The notes under the pieces were generated by a model. It was not told the origin of the DNA and did no database searches. It was given only the letters and a program-made list of their open reading frames with translations. From Kaistia defluvii (GTDB lineage Bacteria > Pseudomonadota > Alphaproteobacteria > Rhizobiales > Kaistiaceae), in NCBI RefSeq assembly GCF_026343955.1, contig NZ_JAPKNI010000010.1, positions 1 to 64,000 of the forward strand: 64,000 nt of DNA, given 5' to 3'. Shown here one piece after another: positions 51,611 to 61,582 of this stretch (positions are counted from its first letter, which is position 1; every line of letters starts with the position of its first letter). Both the position numbers and the translations under genes were made by a program.

Positions 51611-53470
51611 ATGGAACAGCAGGGACGGCAGCGGCGACGCATGGACGGCGGCGATCTTTCCAGCACTCCGAAGGATGGCGCGAACGGCGCCTACCGCGTC
51701 CTTGCGCGCAAATACCGGCCGCGCAGTTTTGACGACCTCGTCGGCCAGGAGCCGATGGTCCGCACCCTCAAGAACGCCTTCGAGACCGGCCGCATCGCGC
51801 AGGCCTACATGCTCACGGGCGTTCGCGGCGTCGGCAAGACGACGACGGCCCGCATTCTGGCGCGCGGCCTCAATTATTCCATTCCCGGCCAGGTCGATCG
51901 GCCGACCATCGACATGCCCGAACTCGGGGTGCATTGCGCCGAGATCATGGAAGGCCGCCATGTCGACGTGCTCGAGATGGACGCCGCCTCCAACAACGGC
52001 ATCGACAACATCCGCGAGATCATCGAGGCCGTGCGCTACAAGCCGGTCTCGGCCCGCTACAAGGTCTACATCCTCGACGAAGTGCACATGCTGTCCGGCG
52101 CGGCCTTCAACGGCCTGCTGAAGACGCTCGAAGAGCCGCCCGAGCATGTGAAGTTCATCTTCGCGACCACCGAGATCCGCAAGGTGCCGGTCACCGTCCT
52201 GTCGCGCTGCCAGCGCTTCGATTTGCGACGGATCGAATCGGACCGGTTGATCGGCCTGCTGCGCTCGATCACCGAGAAAGAGCATGTCGATATCGGCGAC
52301 GACGCGCTGGCGATGATCGCCCGTGCCGCCGAGGGCTCGGCCCGCGATTCGCTGTCGCTGCTCGATCAGGCCATCGCGCATGGCGCCGGCGCGATCACGG
52401 CCGAGGACGTGCGCGGCATGCTCGGCCTGGCCGACCGCGCCCGCATCATCGATCTGTTCGAGGGGCTGATGGGTGGCCGCATCGCGGAAGCGCTGGCGCT
52501 GCTCAAGGAACAATACGACATCGGCGCCGATCCCGCCGTCGTGCTGCAGGATCTTGCTGCGTTCACCCATGCGGTGACCCGCTTCAAGGTGGTGCCGGAC
52601 AGCGGCGAGGACGCCGCCCTACCGCAGGACGAGCGGATTCGCGGGCGCGCCTTGGCGCAGACCGTGTCGCTGCGCGTCCTGGCGCGCGCCTGGCAGATGC
52701 TCTTGAAGGGCATCGAGGAAGTCTCCAGTTCGAGCCGGCCGCTGGCCGCCGCCGACATGGTGCTGATCCGCATCGCCCACGCCGCCGATCTGCCGACGCC
52801 GGACGAGGCGCTGCGTCTGCTGAAGAGCGGCAATTTCCCGGCCGCCTCCTCGGGCGGCGGCGCGACGCCGCAGGTTTCGCATCAGCCGCCATCCGCGCCG
52901 CAGGGGGCGGGTGGTTCGGGTGGCGGGCCGATCGGCCAGATGCGCACGATCACCAATACCTCGCCGATTCCGGCCACTGCGACGATGGCTCAGCCCGCGA
53001 GCGCGCCGCAGGCCAAGGCCGAGCCGGCGATCCGCTTCCAGCGGTTCGAGGATCTCGTCGCCTATGTCGGACTGAAGCGCGATATCCCGCTCAAGCTGGC
53101 GCTGGAACAGCAGGTCAAGCCGATCCGTTTCGAGCCCGGCTTGCTCGAATTCGAGCCGACCGAGGACGCGCCGCGCACGCTGGCGCAGGATCTCGGCCGC
53201 AAGCTCTCCGACTGGACCGGCGATCGCTGGGTCGTGGCGCTCGGCAAGGGATCGACCGAGCCGACGATTGCCGAGGCGCGCGCCTTCGCCAAGGACAAGG
53301 CGCGCTCGGACGCCGCAGCCGACCCACTGGTCGCGGCGGTGCTATCGCGCTTTCCCGGCGCCAAGATCGTCGACATCCAGATCCGCGGCGCCGAGGAGCC
53401 GGAGGGCCTGCCGTCGCCGGCCGTTCCGGTCGACAATCCGGACGAAGCGCCCGATCCCGACGACGACTGA
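51611..53470 (+). CDS. dnaX: DNA polymerase III subunit gamma/tau
   Basis: This 619-residue clamp-loader ATPase has Walker A GVRGVGKTTTARILA (about 70-84), VLEMDAASNNGIDNIRE, the DExx-type VYILDEVHMLSG and the sensor FIFATTEIRKVP. The four zinc cysteines of most DnaX proteins are reduced to one: the segment reads RPTIDMPELGVHC. A glycine/proline-rich linker (about 420-460) separates the tau C-terminal part, which binds the polymerase core. ATG 51611 is preferred; ATG 51641 is possible. No slippery A-run for a gamma frameshift was noticed. ybaB and recR follow. Confidence 0.95.
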   Translation: MEQQGRQRRRMDGGDLSSTPKDGANGAYRVLARKYRPRSFDDLVGQEPMVRTLKNAFETGRIAQAYMLTGVRGVGKTTTARILARGLNYSIPGQVDRPTIDMPELGVHCAEIMEGRHVDVLEMDAASNNGIDNIREIIEAVRYKPVSARYKVYILDEVHMLSGAAFNGLLKTLEEPPEHVKFIFATTEIRKVPVTVLSRCQRFDLRRIESDRLIGLLRSITEKEHVDIGDDALAMIARAAEGSARDSLSLLDQAIAHGAGAITAEDVRGMLGLADRARIIDLFEGLMGGRIAEALALLKEQYDIGADPAVVLQDLAAFTHAVTRFKVVPDSGEDAALPQDERIRGRALAQTVSLRVLARAWQMLLKGIEEVSSSSRPLAAADMVLIRIAHAADLPTPDEALRLLKSGNFPAASSGGGATPQVSHQPPSAPQGAGGSGGGPIGQMRTITNTSPIPATATMAQPASAPQAKAEPAIRFQRFEDLVAYVGLKRDIPLKLALEQQVKPIRFEPGLLEFEPTEDAPRTLAQDLGRKLSDWTGDRWVVALGKGSTEPTIAEARAFAKDKARSDAAADPLVAAVLSRFPGAKIVDIQIRGAEEPEGLPSPAVPVDNPDEAPDPDDD

Positions 53471-53509
53471 TCCATCCATTTTTTGACCCTTCGAACCAGG
53501 AGAACCCGC

Positions 53510-53833
53510 ATGCGCGACATTCTCGGCATGATGAGCAAGGCCAAGGAACTGCAGTCCAAGATGCAGGACATGCAGGCCGAAGTCGCCAACATCGAAGTCG
53601 AAGGTTCGGCCGGCGCCGGCCTCGTGACCGTGGTGATGACCGCCAAGGGTGACCTGCGCAAGCTCTCGATCGATCCGTCGCTGCTGAAGCCGGAAGAGGT
53701 CGAGATCCTGGAAGACCTGATCGCCGCCGCCCATGCCGATGCGCGTGCCAAGGCCGAGCGCACCATGGCCGAAAAGATGGAAGCCCTGACGGGCGGCCTC
53801 GGCCTGCCGGCCGGCCTGAAGCTGCCGTTCTAG
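53510..53833 (+). CDS. ybaB: YbaB/EbfC nucleoid-associated protein
   Basis: The 107-residue DNA-binding protein begins [20 protein letters not shown] and has the [19 protein letters not shown] segment and [20 protein letters not shown] helix of the family. AGGAG is seven bases upstream of the ATG. The dnaX-ybaB-recR order is conserved across bacteria and implies coupling of replication and repair functions. It binds DNA as a dimer without known catalytic activity. Confidence 0.96.
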   Translation: MRDILGMMSKAKELQSKMQDMQAEVANIEVEGSAGAGLVTVVMTAKGDLRKLSIDPSLLKPEEVEILEDLIAAAHADARAKAERTMAEKMEALTGGLGLPAGLKLPF

Positions 53834-53898
53834 TTTGATGGAGAGGGGGCGGGTGCGTTTGCGTTCGCCCTTTTCGGTCCGCGAATCCAAGTAGAAAA

Positions 53899-54504
53899 AT
53901 GTCCCGCAGCACTGCCGGTCCCGAGATCGAACGCCTGATCCAGCTGCTGGCGCGGCTGCCTGGGCTTGGGCCGCGTTCGGCCCGGCGCGCGGCGCTGGCG
54001 CTGGTCAAGAAGAAGGACCAACTGCTGGTGCCGCTGGCCGGCGCGATGACGGTCGCGGCCGAACGGATTCTCACCTGCTCGGTCTGCGGCAACATCGATA
54101 CGTCGGATCCCTGCACGATCTGCACCGATGTCACGCGCGACGAGAAGACGATCGTCGTGGTCGAGGACGTCTCGGACCTCTGGGCGCTGGAGCGCGCCGG
54201 TGCGATCCGGGCGCGCTATCACGTGCTGGGCGGCACGCTCTCGCCGCTCGATGGCGTCGGGCCGGAGGATCTCAACATCGATTCGCTGGTGCGGCGCTGC
54301 TCGACCGGAGACGTGGCCGAGGTGATCCTGGCAGTCAACGCCACCGTCGACGGCCAGACCACGGCGCATGTCATCACCGACCGCCTGACCGGCACGCCGG
54401 TCAAGGTTTCGCGGCTGGCGCATGGCGTGCCGGTGGGCGGTGAACTCGACTATCTCGACGAAGGCACGCTCGCTGCCGCCATCCGCGCCCGCACGCCCTT
54501 CTGA
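53899..54504 (+). CDS. recR: Recombination protein RecR
   Basis: The 201-residue RecFOR-pathway protein loads RecA at gaps. It contains the helix-hairpin-helix [17 protein letters not shown] and the zinc finger [17 protein letters not shown] Toprim domain ([32 protein letters not shown]) and the Walker-like C-terminal segment [20 protein letters not shown] follow. It is the third gene of the dnaX operon. Confidence 0.97.
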   Translation: MSRSTAGPEIERLIQLLARLPGLGPRSARRAALALVKKKDQLLVPLAGAMTVAAERILTCSVCGNIDTSDPCTICTDVTRDEKTIVVVEDVSDLWALERAGAIRARYHVLGGTLSPLDGVGPEDLNIDSLVRRCSTGDVAEVILAVNATVDGQTTAHVITDRLTGTPVKVSRLAHGVPVGGELDYLDEGTLAAAIRARTPF

Positions 54505-54658
54505 GGGAGTGCCTCACGCCTCGATCTGCGCCCGCAGGCCGGCAAGGCTGGCGTCATCCGGCTCTCCATGGCCTTATCCCTGCGGCAGACGGGGCCTTTC
54601 CCGCCCGCGGGGGGCGGAGGCTCGTCCATAGACTTGCGACTTACGGGGAGAAAGCAGC

Positions 54659-55273
54659 ATGCCGACCGAACAACCCGATCCCGCCATTCTGCTGGAGGCC
54701 CACCGCTTCTGGTTCGAGGACCTGGTCGCCGGCGTCGAACCGCTCGCCGAGCGGGTCAAGGTCTGGTTCTCGCGCCGCGATGCCACCGATGACGCCATCC
54801 GCGCCCGCTTCGCCGATCATCTCGACACCGTCGCGGATGCGGACTGGGACTTCGAAACCCTGCCGCCGGCGGCCGCCATCGGTTTCGTCCTGTTCCTCGA
54901 CCAGTTCCCGCGCAATCTCTTCCGCGATGACGGCCGGGCCTTTGCCTATGACGCGCGCGCCCGGGCGGCGGTGCGGCGGCTGATCGCGGGCGGAGCGGAT
55001 CGCTTCGCGCCGATCGAGCGCGTCTTCCTCTATCTGCCGTTCGAGCACAGCGAGGAACGGGCCGACCAGGATCTTTCGGTCCACCTCTACGAGGCGCTTC
55101 TGGCCGAGGTGCCCGAGGCTGAGAAGGAGGACTATCGGTCGTTCGTGGACTATGCCGAGAAGCACCGCGACCTGATCCGCCGGTTCGGCCGCTTCCCGCA
55201 TCGCAATGCCGATCTTGGCCGCGAGTCCACGCCGGAAGAGATCGAGTTTCTGAAGGATGGCCGCGGCTACTGA
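54659..55273 (+). CDS. DUF924 family protein
   Basis: The 204-residue protein matches DUF924: FWFEDLVAGVEPLAERVKVWF, VLFLDQFPRNLFRDD, RVFLYLPFEHSE and FGRFPHRNADLGRESTPEE. The fold is an all-helical TPR-like bundle, and no enzymatic activity is established for the family. GGGGAGAAAG precedes the ATG. It is convergent with the next gene and overlaps its end by 7 bases. Confidence 0.88.
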   Translation: MPTEQPDPAILLEAHRFWFEDLVAGVEPLAERVKVWFSRRDATDDAIRARFADHLDTVADADWDFETLPPAAAIGFVLFLDQFPRNLFRDDGRAFAYDARARAAVRRLIAGGADRFAPIERVFLYLPFEHSEERADQDLSVHLYEALLAEVPEAEKEDYRSFVDYAEKHRDLIRRFGRFPHRNADLGRESTPEEIEFLKDGRGY

Positions 55274-55674
55274 GGCCGGAAACGCCCCCATCGACATCGG
55301 ACCACGGGGAGGGCGACGAAAACGAGTTGGCCGGCGAGGCCCAGCGCGCCGGCTGCCGTCGCATAGCTCGCCAGGATGCCGGCGGGCGTGCGGCCGAAGG
55401 CGAGGATGCCGAGCGCGAATTCGGCAAGGATGAGGAACAGAAGGGCCATCGCGCCCATGCCGATGTCCCGATGGTTCGTGGCGGATATGCCGAAGCGGCG
55501 CAGGGTGAGGCCGCAGACGAGCCACGCGATGCCCAGCATGATGGGCAGTTCCAGAAGGACCGCGGCGACCTCGCCCCATCGGGACGCGATGAGCAGCACG
55601 CGGAGCGTGCCCAGCACGAAGCCGGCCGCGAAGGTCACTGCGAAATAAAGGGCCGCGGCACGCAGGGTGTTCAT
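55267..55674 (-). CDS. Small integral membrane protein, unrecognised family
   Basis: The 135-residue product is almost entirely hydrophobic, with four predicted helices (about 5-28, 38-58, 72-92 and 99-122). It contains RVLLIASRWGEVAAVLLELP and ATNHRDIGMGA. No enzymatic motif is visible. A GTG at 55689 two bases after the rmuC stop is an alternative start that would couple it to rmuC. Its 3' end overlaps the convergent DUF924 gene. Confidence 0.65.
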   Translation of the reverse strand: MNTLRAAALYFAVTFAAGFVLGTLRVLLIASRWGEVAAVLLELPIMLGIAWLVCGLTLRRFGISATNHRDIGMGAMALLFLILAEFALGILAFGRTPAGILASYATAAGALGLAGQLVFVALPVVRCRWGRFRPQ

Positions 55675-55691
55675 GGCCGCTCTGCCCACGC

Positions 55692-56864
55692 CTATTCGCC
55701 GGCCAGCAGGTCCGGCTGGCGGTCATAGGCCGGCGAACCCTCGTCGCCGAATTCCAGCGCCTCGATTTTGGCGCCCCGTGCCGTCAGCTTGCGGGTCGAG
55801 ATCAGGATGTCGTCGATGTCCTTGGAAGCCTGGTCGAAATGCGTCTTCAGCTTGAGGACGCGGTCGTTCACGCGGCCGACATCCTCCATCAGCTTCATCA
55901 CCTCGCCCTGGATCAGATGCGCCTGCTCGCGCATGCCGGCATCCTTCAGCACCGACTGGACGACCTGGATCGACAGCATCAGCAGCGATGGCGAGACGAT
56001 GACGATCCGGAGCCGGTGCGCGGCCTGGATCAGGTCCTCGAAGCGCTCATGCACGTCGGCGAAGATCGATTCCGACGGCACGAACATGAAGGCCGTGTCC
56101 TGCGTCTCGCCCGGGATCAGATAGCGCTCGGCGATGTCCTTCAGATGCTTGGTCACGTCGCGGCGGAATTGCGCCTCGGCGGCCCGGGTCAGTTCGGGGC
56201 CTTCGGCGGCGCGGATCGCGTTCCAGGCCTCGAGCGGGAATTTCGCGTCGACGACGAGCCCGGCTGCGCCATTCGGGAAGGCGATGACGCAATCCGGCCG
56301 GTTGCCGTTCGAGAGGGTCGCCTGGAACTGGTAGCCGCCCATCGGCAGGCCGTCCTGGACGATCGCCTCCATCCGCGCCTGGCCAAAGGCGCCGCGCGTC
56401 TGCTTGTTGGCGAGGATGTGCTGCAGCCCGACGACCTGGCTCGAAAGCTCGGTGATGTTGCGCTGCGCGGTGTCGATGACGGCGAGGCGCTCGTTCAGCC
56501 GGGTCAGGTTCTCATGGGTGCTGCGGGTCGATTCGACCATGGTCTGGCCGATGCGGTGGCCGAGCCCGTCCATGCGGTTGGACAGTCCGTGCAGCAGTTC
56601 CGATTGGCGCGACCCGAACACCTCCGCCATGGTCTGCATGCGGCCGGTCATCTCGCTCTGAATCCGCACCAGCTCGCCGATCCGACGCTCGAATTCGCCG
56701 CCCAGCATCGCCTGCTCGGCTTCTGCCGAGTCGCGCCGGCTCATCCCGCGCCACACCACGATCAGCACGAGCAGAAGCAGCAGGACGGCGGCCGCCGCGG
56801 CAACCAGCATCAGCATGGCGACGGAGATCGGCCGGTCGCCGACGAAGAAGAGGACATCCTGCAT
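55692..56864 (-). CDS. rmuC: DNA recombination protein RmuC
   Basis: The 390-residue protein has an N-terminal membrane helix (about 15-38). A coiled-coil region (60-130) precedes the RmuC nuclease-like domain with TRGAFGQARMEAIVQDGLP, VVDAKFPLEAWNAI, QDTAFMFVPSESIFADVHER and IVSPSLLMLSIQVVQSVLKD. RmuC limits recombination at inverted repeats. It is divergent from def across a 139-base gap and is followed by a small membrane protein gene. Confidence 0.92.
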   Translation of the reverse strand: MQDVLFFVGDRPISVAMLMLVAAAAAVLLLLLVLIVVWRGMSRRDSAEAEQAMLGGEFERRIGELVRIQSEMTGRMQTMAEVFGSRQSELLHGLSNRMDGLGHRIGQTMVESTRSTHENLTRLNERLAVIDTAQRNITELSSQVVGLQHILANKQTRGAFGQARMEAIVQDGLPMGGYQFQATLSNGNRPDCVIAFPNGAAGLVVDAKFPLEAWNAIRAAEGPELTRAAEAQFRRDVTKHLKDIAERYLIPGETQDTAFMFVPSESIFADVHERFEDLIQAAHRLRIVIVSPSLLMLSIQVVQSVLKDAGMREQAHLIQGEVMKLMEDVGRVNDRVLKLKTHFDQASKDIDDILISTRKLTARGAKIEALEFGDEGSPAYDRQPDLLAGE

Positions 56865-57003
56865 GCCCCTTCATACCAGATTCGCATGCCAAGACGAGAT
56901 CAAAACAAGAACACGCCTCGCATGGCCGGGCTTGGCCTCCATCATTCCTCGTTGACCCACCCCGCCGCATCTCTTATCTGAAACGGCTCAATCTGAGGTT
57001 TTC

Positions 57004-57558
57004 ATGGCCCTACTCGACATCATCACCCTGCCGGACGCGAAGCTGAGGCTCGTCAGCGAGCCGGTGGAGCGCATCGACGACGAACTGCTGCGCTTCATGG
57101 ACGACATGCTGGAGACGATGTACGAGGCGCCGGGCATCGGCCTCGCCGCGATCCAGGTCGGCGTGCCGCGCCGGATCGTCACCATCGACGTGTCGGGCCG
57201 CGAAGAGGGCAGCAAGCCCGAGCCGCTGTTCCTGATCAATCCCGAGATCCTGACGTCCTCCGACGAACGTTCGGTCTATGAAGAGGGCTGCCTCTCGATC
57301 CCGGATTATTATGCCGAGGTCGAGCGCCCCGCTTCCGTGCGCCTGCGTTATCTCGATCGCGCCGGCAAGCTGCAGGAAATCGAGGCCGACGACATTCTGG
57401 CCACCTGCGTGCAGCACGAAGTCGACCATCTCGATGGCAAGCTGTTCATCGACTACCTGTCCCGGCTGAAGCGCGACATGGTGATCAAGAAGTTCGTCAA
57501 GGCCGCCAAGACGGGCGTCCGGCCGGAATTCAAGTCGCATACCCCCGACGAGATGTGA
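57004..57558 (+). CDS. def: Peptide deformylase
   Basis: The 184-residue metalloenzyme removes the N-formyl group from nascent proteins. All three motifs are present: [11 protein letters not shown] (motif 1), [14 protein letters not shown] (motif 2 with the metal-binding Cys) and [16 protein letters not shown] (motif 3 with two His and the catalytic Glu). fmt follows after seven bases, pairing the formylating and deformylating enzymes. Confidence 0.97.
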   Translation: MALLDIITLPDAKLRLVSEPVERIDDELLRFMDDMLETMYEAPGIGLAAIQVGVPRRIVTIDVSGREEGSKPEPLFLINPEILTSSDERSVYEEGCLSIPDYYAEVERPASVRLRYLDRAGKLQEIEADDILATCVQHEVDHLDGKLFIDYLSRLKRDMVIKKFVKAAKTGVRPEFKSHTPDEM

Positions 57559-57565
57559 GGCGGAT

Positions 57566-58498
57566 ATGAGCCTCCGCGTCGTTTTCATGGGCACGCCCGA
57601 ATTCTCCGTGCCCACGCTTGTCGAGATCATCGGCCAAGGGCATGAGGTCGTCGCCGTCTACTCGCAGCCGCCGCGTCCCGCCGGACGCGGCATGGCCGAG
57701 CGCAAGTCGCCCGTGCACGAGACGGCGGAGCGCTTCGGCATTCCCGTCTTCACGCCGAAATCGCTGAAGAGCGCCGACGAGCAGGAGGCCTTCGCCTCGC
57801 TTGAGGCGGACGTCGCCGTGGTCGTCGCCTATGGGCTGATCCTGCCGCAGGCGATCCTGGACGCGCCGCGCGAAGGCTGCCTCAACCTGCATGCCTCGTT
57901 GCTGCCGCGCTGGCGCGGCGCCGCCCCTATCCATCGCGCCATCATGGCCGGCGATGCCGAGACCGGCGTCATGGTCATGCGCATGGAGGCGGGCCTCGAT
58001 ACCGGCCCCGTGGCCATGGCGGAAAAGATCGCGATCGCGCCCGATATCACCACCGGCGACCTGCATGACAAGCTGGCGCGGCTTGGCGCCGATCTGATGG
58101 TGCGCGCACTCGCCGCCGCCTCGCGCGGCGGGCTCGATGCCGTGCCGCAGGCGGAGGAGGGCGCCACCTACGCCGCCAAGATTGACAAGGCCGAGACGCG
58201 GATCGATTGGCAGAAGCCCGCCGCCGACGTGCACAACCATATTCGCGGCCTGTCGCCTTTCCCGGGCGCCTGGTGCGAAATGACGTTTGGCGACAAGGTC
58301 GAGCGGGTGAAGGTGCTGCGCTCGACGCGGGCTGCCGGCTCCGGCGCGCCGGGCACGGTGCTGGACGACCAACTGACCATCGCCTGCGCCGACGGCGCCG
58401 TCCGGCTTGTCGAGGTGCAGCGCGCCGGAGGCAAGCCGCTCCGCGCCGTGGACTTCCTGCGCGGAGCATCGGTCGAAGCCGGTGCTCTCGTCGGCTAG
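57566..58498 (+). CDS. fmt: Methionyl-tRNA formyltransferase
   Basis: The 310-residue enzyme formylates initiator Met-tRNA. The N-terminal Rossmann domain has [15 protein letters not shown]. The catalytic region includes [20 protein letters not shown] (SLLPxxRG signature) and [17 protein letters not shown]. The C-terminal OB-like domain ends in [14 protein letters not shown] and later binding residues. It lies between def and truA in a co-directional block. Confidence 0.97.
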   Translation: MSLRVVFMGTPEFSVPTLVEIIGQGHEVVAVYSQPPRPAGRGMAERKSPVHETAERFGIPVFTPKSLKSADEQEAFASLEADVAVVVAYGLILPQAILDAPREGCLNLHASLLPRWRGAAPIHRAIMAGDAETGVMVMRMEAGLDTGPVAMAEKIAIAPDITTGDLHDKLARLGADLMVRALAAASRGGLDAVPQAEEGATYAAKIDKAETRIDWQKPAADVHNHIRGLSPFPGAWCEMTFGDKVERVKVLRSTRAAGSGAPGTVLDDQLTIACADGAVRLVEVQRAGGKPLRAVDFLRGASVEAGALVG

Positions 58499-58506
58499 GC
58501 CGGCCG

Positions 58507-59295
58507 ATGCCACGCTACAGGATCCTGATCGAATATGACGGCACGCCCTATGCGGGCTGGCAGCGGCAGAAGAATGCGCCCTCCGTGCAGCAGTCGCTGG
58601 AAGCCGCCATCAAGCGCTTCACCGGCGAGGACGTGCTGACCTTCGGTGCCGGCCGCACGGACTCGGGCGTCCATGCGACCGGGCAGGTCGGGCATTTCGA
58701 TCTCTCGGGAACCTGGTCGGGCCTGCGCATCCGCGACGCCATGAACGCGCAATTGCGCCCCGAGCCGATCGCCATCCTCCAGGCCGAGCCGGTCGACGAC
58801 AGCTTCGACGCGCGCTATTCGGCGGTGAAGCGGCATTACATCTATCGCGTCATCGACCGCCGCGCCCCGGCCGCGCTCGACATCAATCGCGTCTGGGATG
58901 TGCGCAAGCATCTCGATATCGAGGCGATGCAGCAGGCGGCCAATTCGCTGCTCGGCTGGCACGACTTCACCACCTTCCGCTCTGCCGACTGCCAGGCGCT
59001 GAGCCCGATGAAGACGCTGGAGCGGCTGGACATAAGCCGCGACGGCGACCAGGTTCTGTTCGAGGTCTCGGCGCGATCGTTCCTGCATAACCAGGTGCGG
59101 TCCATGGTAGGCACGCTGAAGAAGGTCGGCGAGGGCAATTGGCCGGTCGCCCGCGTGGCCGAGGTTTTGGAAGCGCGCGATCGCAAGGCCTGCGGCCCGG
59201 TGGCGCCGCCTGGCGGGCTCTATCTCGTTCGCGTCGACTATGCCGCCTCAGGCGCCGAACAGCCGGCTGAAGATGCCGCTGAGGATGAGGCTTAG
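58507..59295 (+). CDS. truA: tRNA pseudouridine(38-40) synthase
   Basis: The 262-residue enzyme modifies the anticodon stem of tRNAs. It has [17 protein letters not shown], the catalytic motif [16 protein letters not shown] with its nucleophilic Asp, [17 protein letters not shown] and [13 protein letters not shown]. The last 16 codons, rich in Ala and Glu, overlap the 3' end of the convergent membrane-protein gene by 48 bases. It starts 8 bases after fmt. Confidence 0.96.
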   Translation: MPRYRILIEYDGTPYAGWQRQKNAPSVQQSLEAAIKRFTGEDVLTFGAGRTDSGVHATGQVGHFDLSGTWSGLRIRDAMNAQLRPEPIAILQAEPVDDSFDARYSAVKRHYIYRVIDRRAPAALDINRVWDVRKHLDIEAMQQAANSLLGWHDFTTFRSADCQALSPMKTLERLDISRDGDQVLFEVSARSFLHNQVRSMVGTLKKVGEGNWPVARVAEVLEARDRKACGPVAPPGGLYLVRVDYAASGAEQPAEDAAEDEA

Positions 59296-59832
59296 CGCGA
59301 GGTCGGCCGCGACCAGCCCGACCCGGAAGCCGACCGACTTGCCGAGCGTCGCGCCGACGATCTGGTAGTGGTAGCGCAGCATGACGCCGACGATCGCCAG
59401 CGAGACGACGGCGGCGAATTCGATCGGCACCACGCCAAGACCGGCCAGCAGCGCGATGGCCGCCTGCGGCGCGGCCATGATCACCGAGGCCCAGTTGCGC
59501 ACCACGATATAGGAGGCGTAGCTGCGCGCGATGCCGAGCCGCCTGGCGAAGATCGCCAGCAGGATGGGCATGGCGATCCAGTCGAGCACCAGGTCGAGCC
59601 CGCGCGAGACGAGGAAGATCGCGTCCGTCGGACCGGCAATGGTGACGTCTTCCGGCCGCAGCCGATGCTCGACGGCGACGCTGATGGCGAAGAACGGCAG
59701 CATGTAGAGAACGGCACCGAACGAGCGCCAGAAGCCGTCGACGCTGAAGTCGAAACGCGTCAGCCCCTCGCGCCGGCCGAGAAACAGCTCGAACGCGCCC
59801 GTCAGCGCGCTGGATGCGGAGGGGGTGATCAT
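59248..59832 (-). CDS. Polytopic membrane protein, unrecognised family
   Basis: The 194-residue protein has about five hydrophobic segments and the motif [19 protein letters not shown] before the first helix. No enzymatic residues are evident. It follows dapE on the same strand; a TTG at 59853 overlapping the dapE stop is an alternative start. Its 3' end overlaps truA by 48 bases. Proteins of this sort commonly lie between dapE and truA in Rhizobiales, but I cannot name the family. Confidence 0.7.
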   Translation of the reverse strand: MITPSASSALTGAFELFLGRREGLTRFDFSVDGFWRSFGAVLYMLPFFAISVAVEHRLRPEDVTIAGPTDAIFLVSRGLDLVLDWIAMPILLAIFARRLGIARSYASYIVVRNWASVIMAAPQAAIALLAGLGVVPIEFAAVVSLAIVGVMLRYHYQIVGATLGKSVGFRVGLVAADLALSLILSGIFSRLFGA

Positions 59833-59845
59833 AGGGCCGCCGCCG

Positions 59846-61003
59846 TCACGCAAAATACTGGTCGAGGAAGCCGCGATAGATTGCCGTCAGGGTCTGGAGA
59901 TCGGCGACGGATACCCGTTCGTCGATCTGGTGCATGGTTTGCCCGACAAGGCCGAACTCGACCACCGGGCAATAGTCCTTGATGAAGCGCGCATCCGAGG
60001 TTCCGCCGCTGGTCGAGAGCGCCGGCCGGCGGCCGGTCGAAGCCTCGACCGCGTCCGAGAGCGTGCCGATGAGCTTGTCCGAATGGGTCAGGAACGACGC
60101 ACTCCAGGTCGGCACTAGCTCAAGTTCGAAGTCGATCTCGTTGCCGGCCGCTTCCTGCAGCCGGCTCATCAGCCAGGCCTCCAGCGTGTCGCGATTCCAC
60201 TCGTCGTTGAAGCGGATGTTGAAGCGGGCGCTGGCCTCGGCCGGGATGACGTTCCAGGCTTTGTTGTCGACCTCGAGACCGATGAATTCGAGGTTCGAGG
60301 CGTCGAAGCGCTCATTGCCATGATCGAGCGCCTCCGCCGTCAGCCGGCGGATCAGCTTCATCAGCTGCGGGATCGGGTTCACGGCCAGATGCGGATAGGC
60401 GACATGACCCTGCCGTCCCTGCACGGTGATCGTGCCGGAGAGGCTGCCGCGCCGGCCGACTTTTATCGCGTCGCCCAACCGCTCGGGGTTGGTCGGCTCG
60501 CCGACGATCGCGGCGTCGAAGTGGTGGCCCTTCTTCGCCGCCCAGTCGAGCAGCTTGACCGTGCCGTTGATCGAGGGGCCTTCCTCGTCGCCGGTAATCA
60601 GCAGCGAGATCATGCCCTGCTGCAACCCGCCCTCGGCCAGGAAATCGAGCGCTGCCGCCGCGAAGGCGGCGATGCCGCCCTTCATGTCGACCGCGCCCCG
60701 GCCATAGAGCATGCCGTCGGCGATGTCACCGGAGAAGGGCCCATGCAGCCAATGCGCCTCGTCGCCCGGCGGTACCACGTCGGTATGGCCCGCAAAGACG
60801 AAATGCGGCGCGCCGCTGCCGATGCTGGCGAACAGGTTTTCCACGTCCGGCGTGCCGGCCTCGGAAAACACCGGTCGCTCGACCGTGAAACCGGCTTCGG
60901 TCAGGACGCCATCCAGATAGGAGAGCGCCCCGCCTTCGGCTGGCGTTACCGATGGGCAGCGGATGAGGTCTTGCAACAGGAGGATGGGATCATGGCGGTG
61001 CAT
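59846..61003 (-). CDS. dapE: Succinyl-diaminopimelate desuccinylase
   Basis: The 385-residue M20 metallohydrolase removes succinate from N-succinyl-LL-diaminopimelate in lysine/peptidoglycan precursor synthesis. Visible motifs are IRCPSVTPAEGGAL, FAGHTDVVPPGD (first metal ligand), YGRGAVDMKGGIAAF, ITGDEEGPSINGT (catalytic Glu pair), VGEPTNPERLGD and TSGGTSDARFI. It is separated from dapD by an AT-rich DUF805 gene, whereas the two are usually adjacent. Confidence 0.96.
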   Translation of the reverse strand: MHRHDPILLLQDLIRCPSVTPAEGGALSYLDGVLTEAGFTVERPVFSEAGTPDVENLFASIGSGAPHFVFAGHTDVVPPGDEAHWLHGPFSGDIADGMLYGRGAVDMKGGIAAFAAAALDFLAEGGLQQGMISLLITGDEEGPSINGTVKLLDWAAKKGHHFDAAIVGEPTNPERLGDAIKVGRRGSLSGTITVQGRQGHVAYPHLAVNPIPQLMKLIRRLTAEALDHGNERFDASNLEFIGLEVDNKAWNVIPAEASARFNIRFNDEWNRDTLEAWLMSRLQEAAGNEIDFELELVPTWSASFLTHSDKLIGTLSDAVEASTGRRPALSTSGGTSDARFIKDYCPVVEFGLVGQTMHQIDERVSVADLQTLTAIYRGFLDQYFA

Positions 61004-61030
61004 GCCATCTCGTTGCCACGCGTTCTCGCG

Positions 61031-61519
61031 TCAGGCAAGCCCGGGCTCGGCGGAAACTGGTGTGGAAGACGTTGGGGCGAGTGGATCCGGGCCGAAGCGG
61101 TTCTCACCACGCGTGCCGCGCAAATGGACAAGCTCAATCCATGACCAGAGGAGCACCACGATGGAGATTGTGGCTACGATTGTGGCGATCGTGGCCAACG
61201 GGCCGCCCATCTGCGCGACTTCGATCGCAGGGTATAGGATCAGAGATGGGACAACTTGAATTGCCAGTATCCACCAGCCAGACTTATTTCTGTCGTGCAG
61301 TCGTTTGACGCCGAGAGCAGCCCATATAAACGCAGCGAACATTGCGTTTATCATGCTTATCGTCAGCCAAAACAAAATATCGTCGGTCTCAACGGAAAAT
61401 ATCTTGTGTAGAGCTAGCTCTAGACCTGCCAATAATACATTGACCAGAATTATGGAAATCAGGAACTTTGTTCGTGCAATCCGCCCCTGAAATGAAAACA
61501 GTAACTGCCACAAACTCAT
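61031..61519 (-). CDS. DUF805 membrane protein
   Basis: The 162-residue protein starts WQLLFSFQGRIARTKFLISI, the DUF805 opening GRIxRxxF/W. It has four helices and the conserved loop GVKRLHDRNKSGWW. The family's function is unknown. The gene is clearly AT-richer than its neighbours and sits between dapD and dapE, so it is probably an insertion. The C-terminal 20 residues (ENRFGPDPLAP onward) are typical of the family's tails. Confidence 0.85.
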   Translation of the reverse strand: MSLWQLLFSFQGRIARTKFLISIILVNVLLAGLELALHKIFSVETDDILFWLTISMINAMFAAFIWAALGVKRLHDRNKSGWWILAIQVVPSLILYPAIEVAQMGGPLATIATIVATISIVVLLWSWIELVHLRGTRGENRFGPDPLAPTSSTPVSAEPGLA

Positions 61520-61524
61520 AGTAC

Positions 61525-61564
61525 GCCCCCACCCCGATAGGCGTTGAACCTATCAGGGCGGGAG
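61525..61564. terminator. Hairpin between dapD and the DUF805 gene
   Basis: The segments cccgatagg (61533-61541) and cctatcaggg (61549-61558) pair with one mismatch, extended by flanking gccccca/gcgggag. The hairpin lies 19 bases after the dapD stop. No T tract follows, so termination efficiency is uncertain. Confidence 0.45.
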
Positions 61565-61582
61565 TGTTTGGCAATCTGCAAT

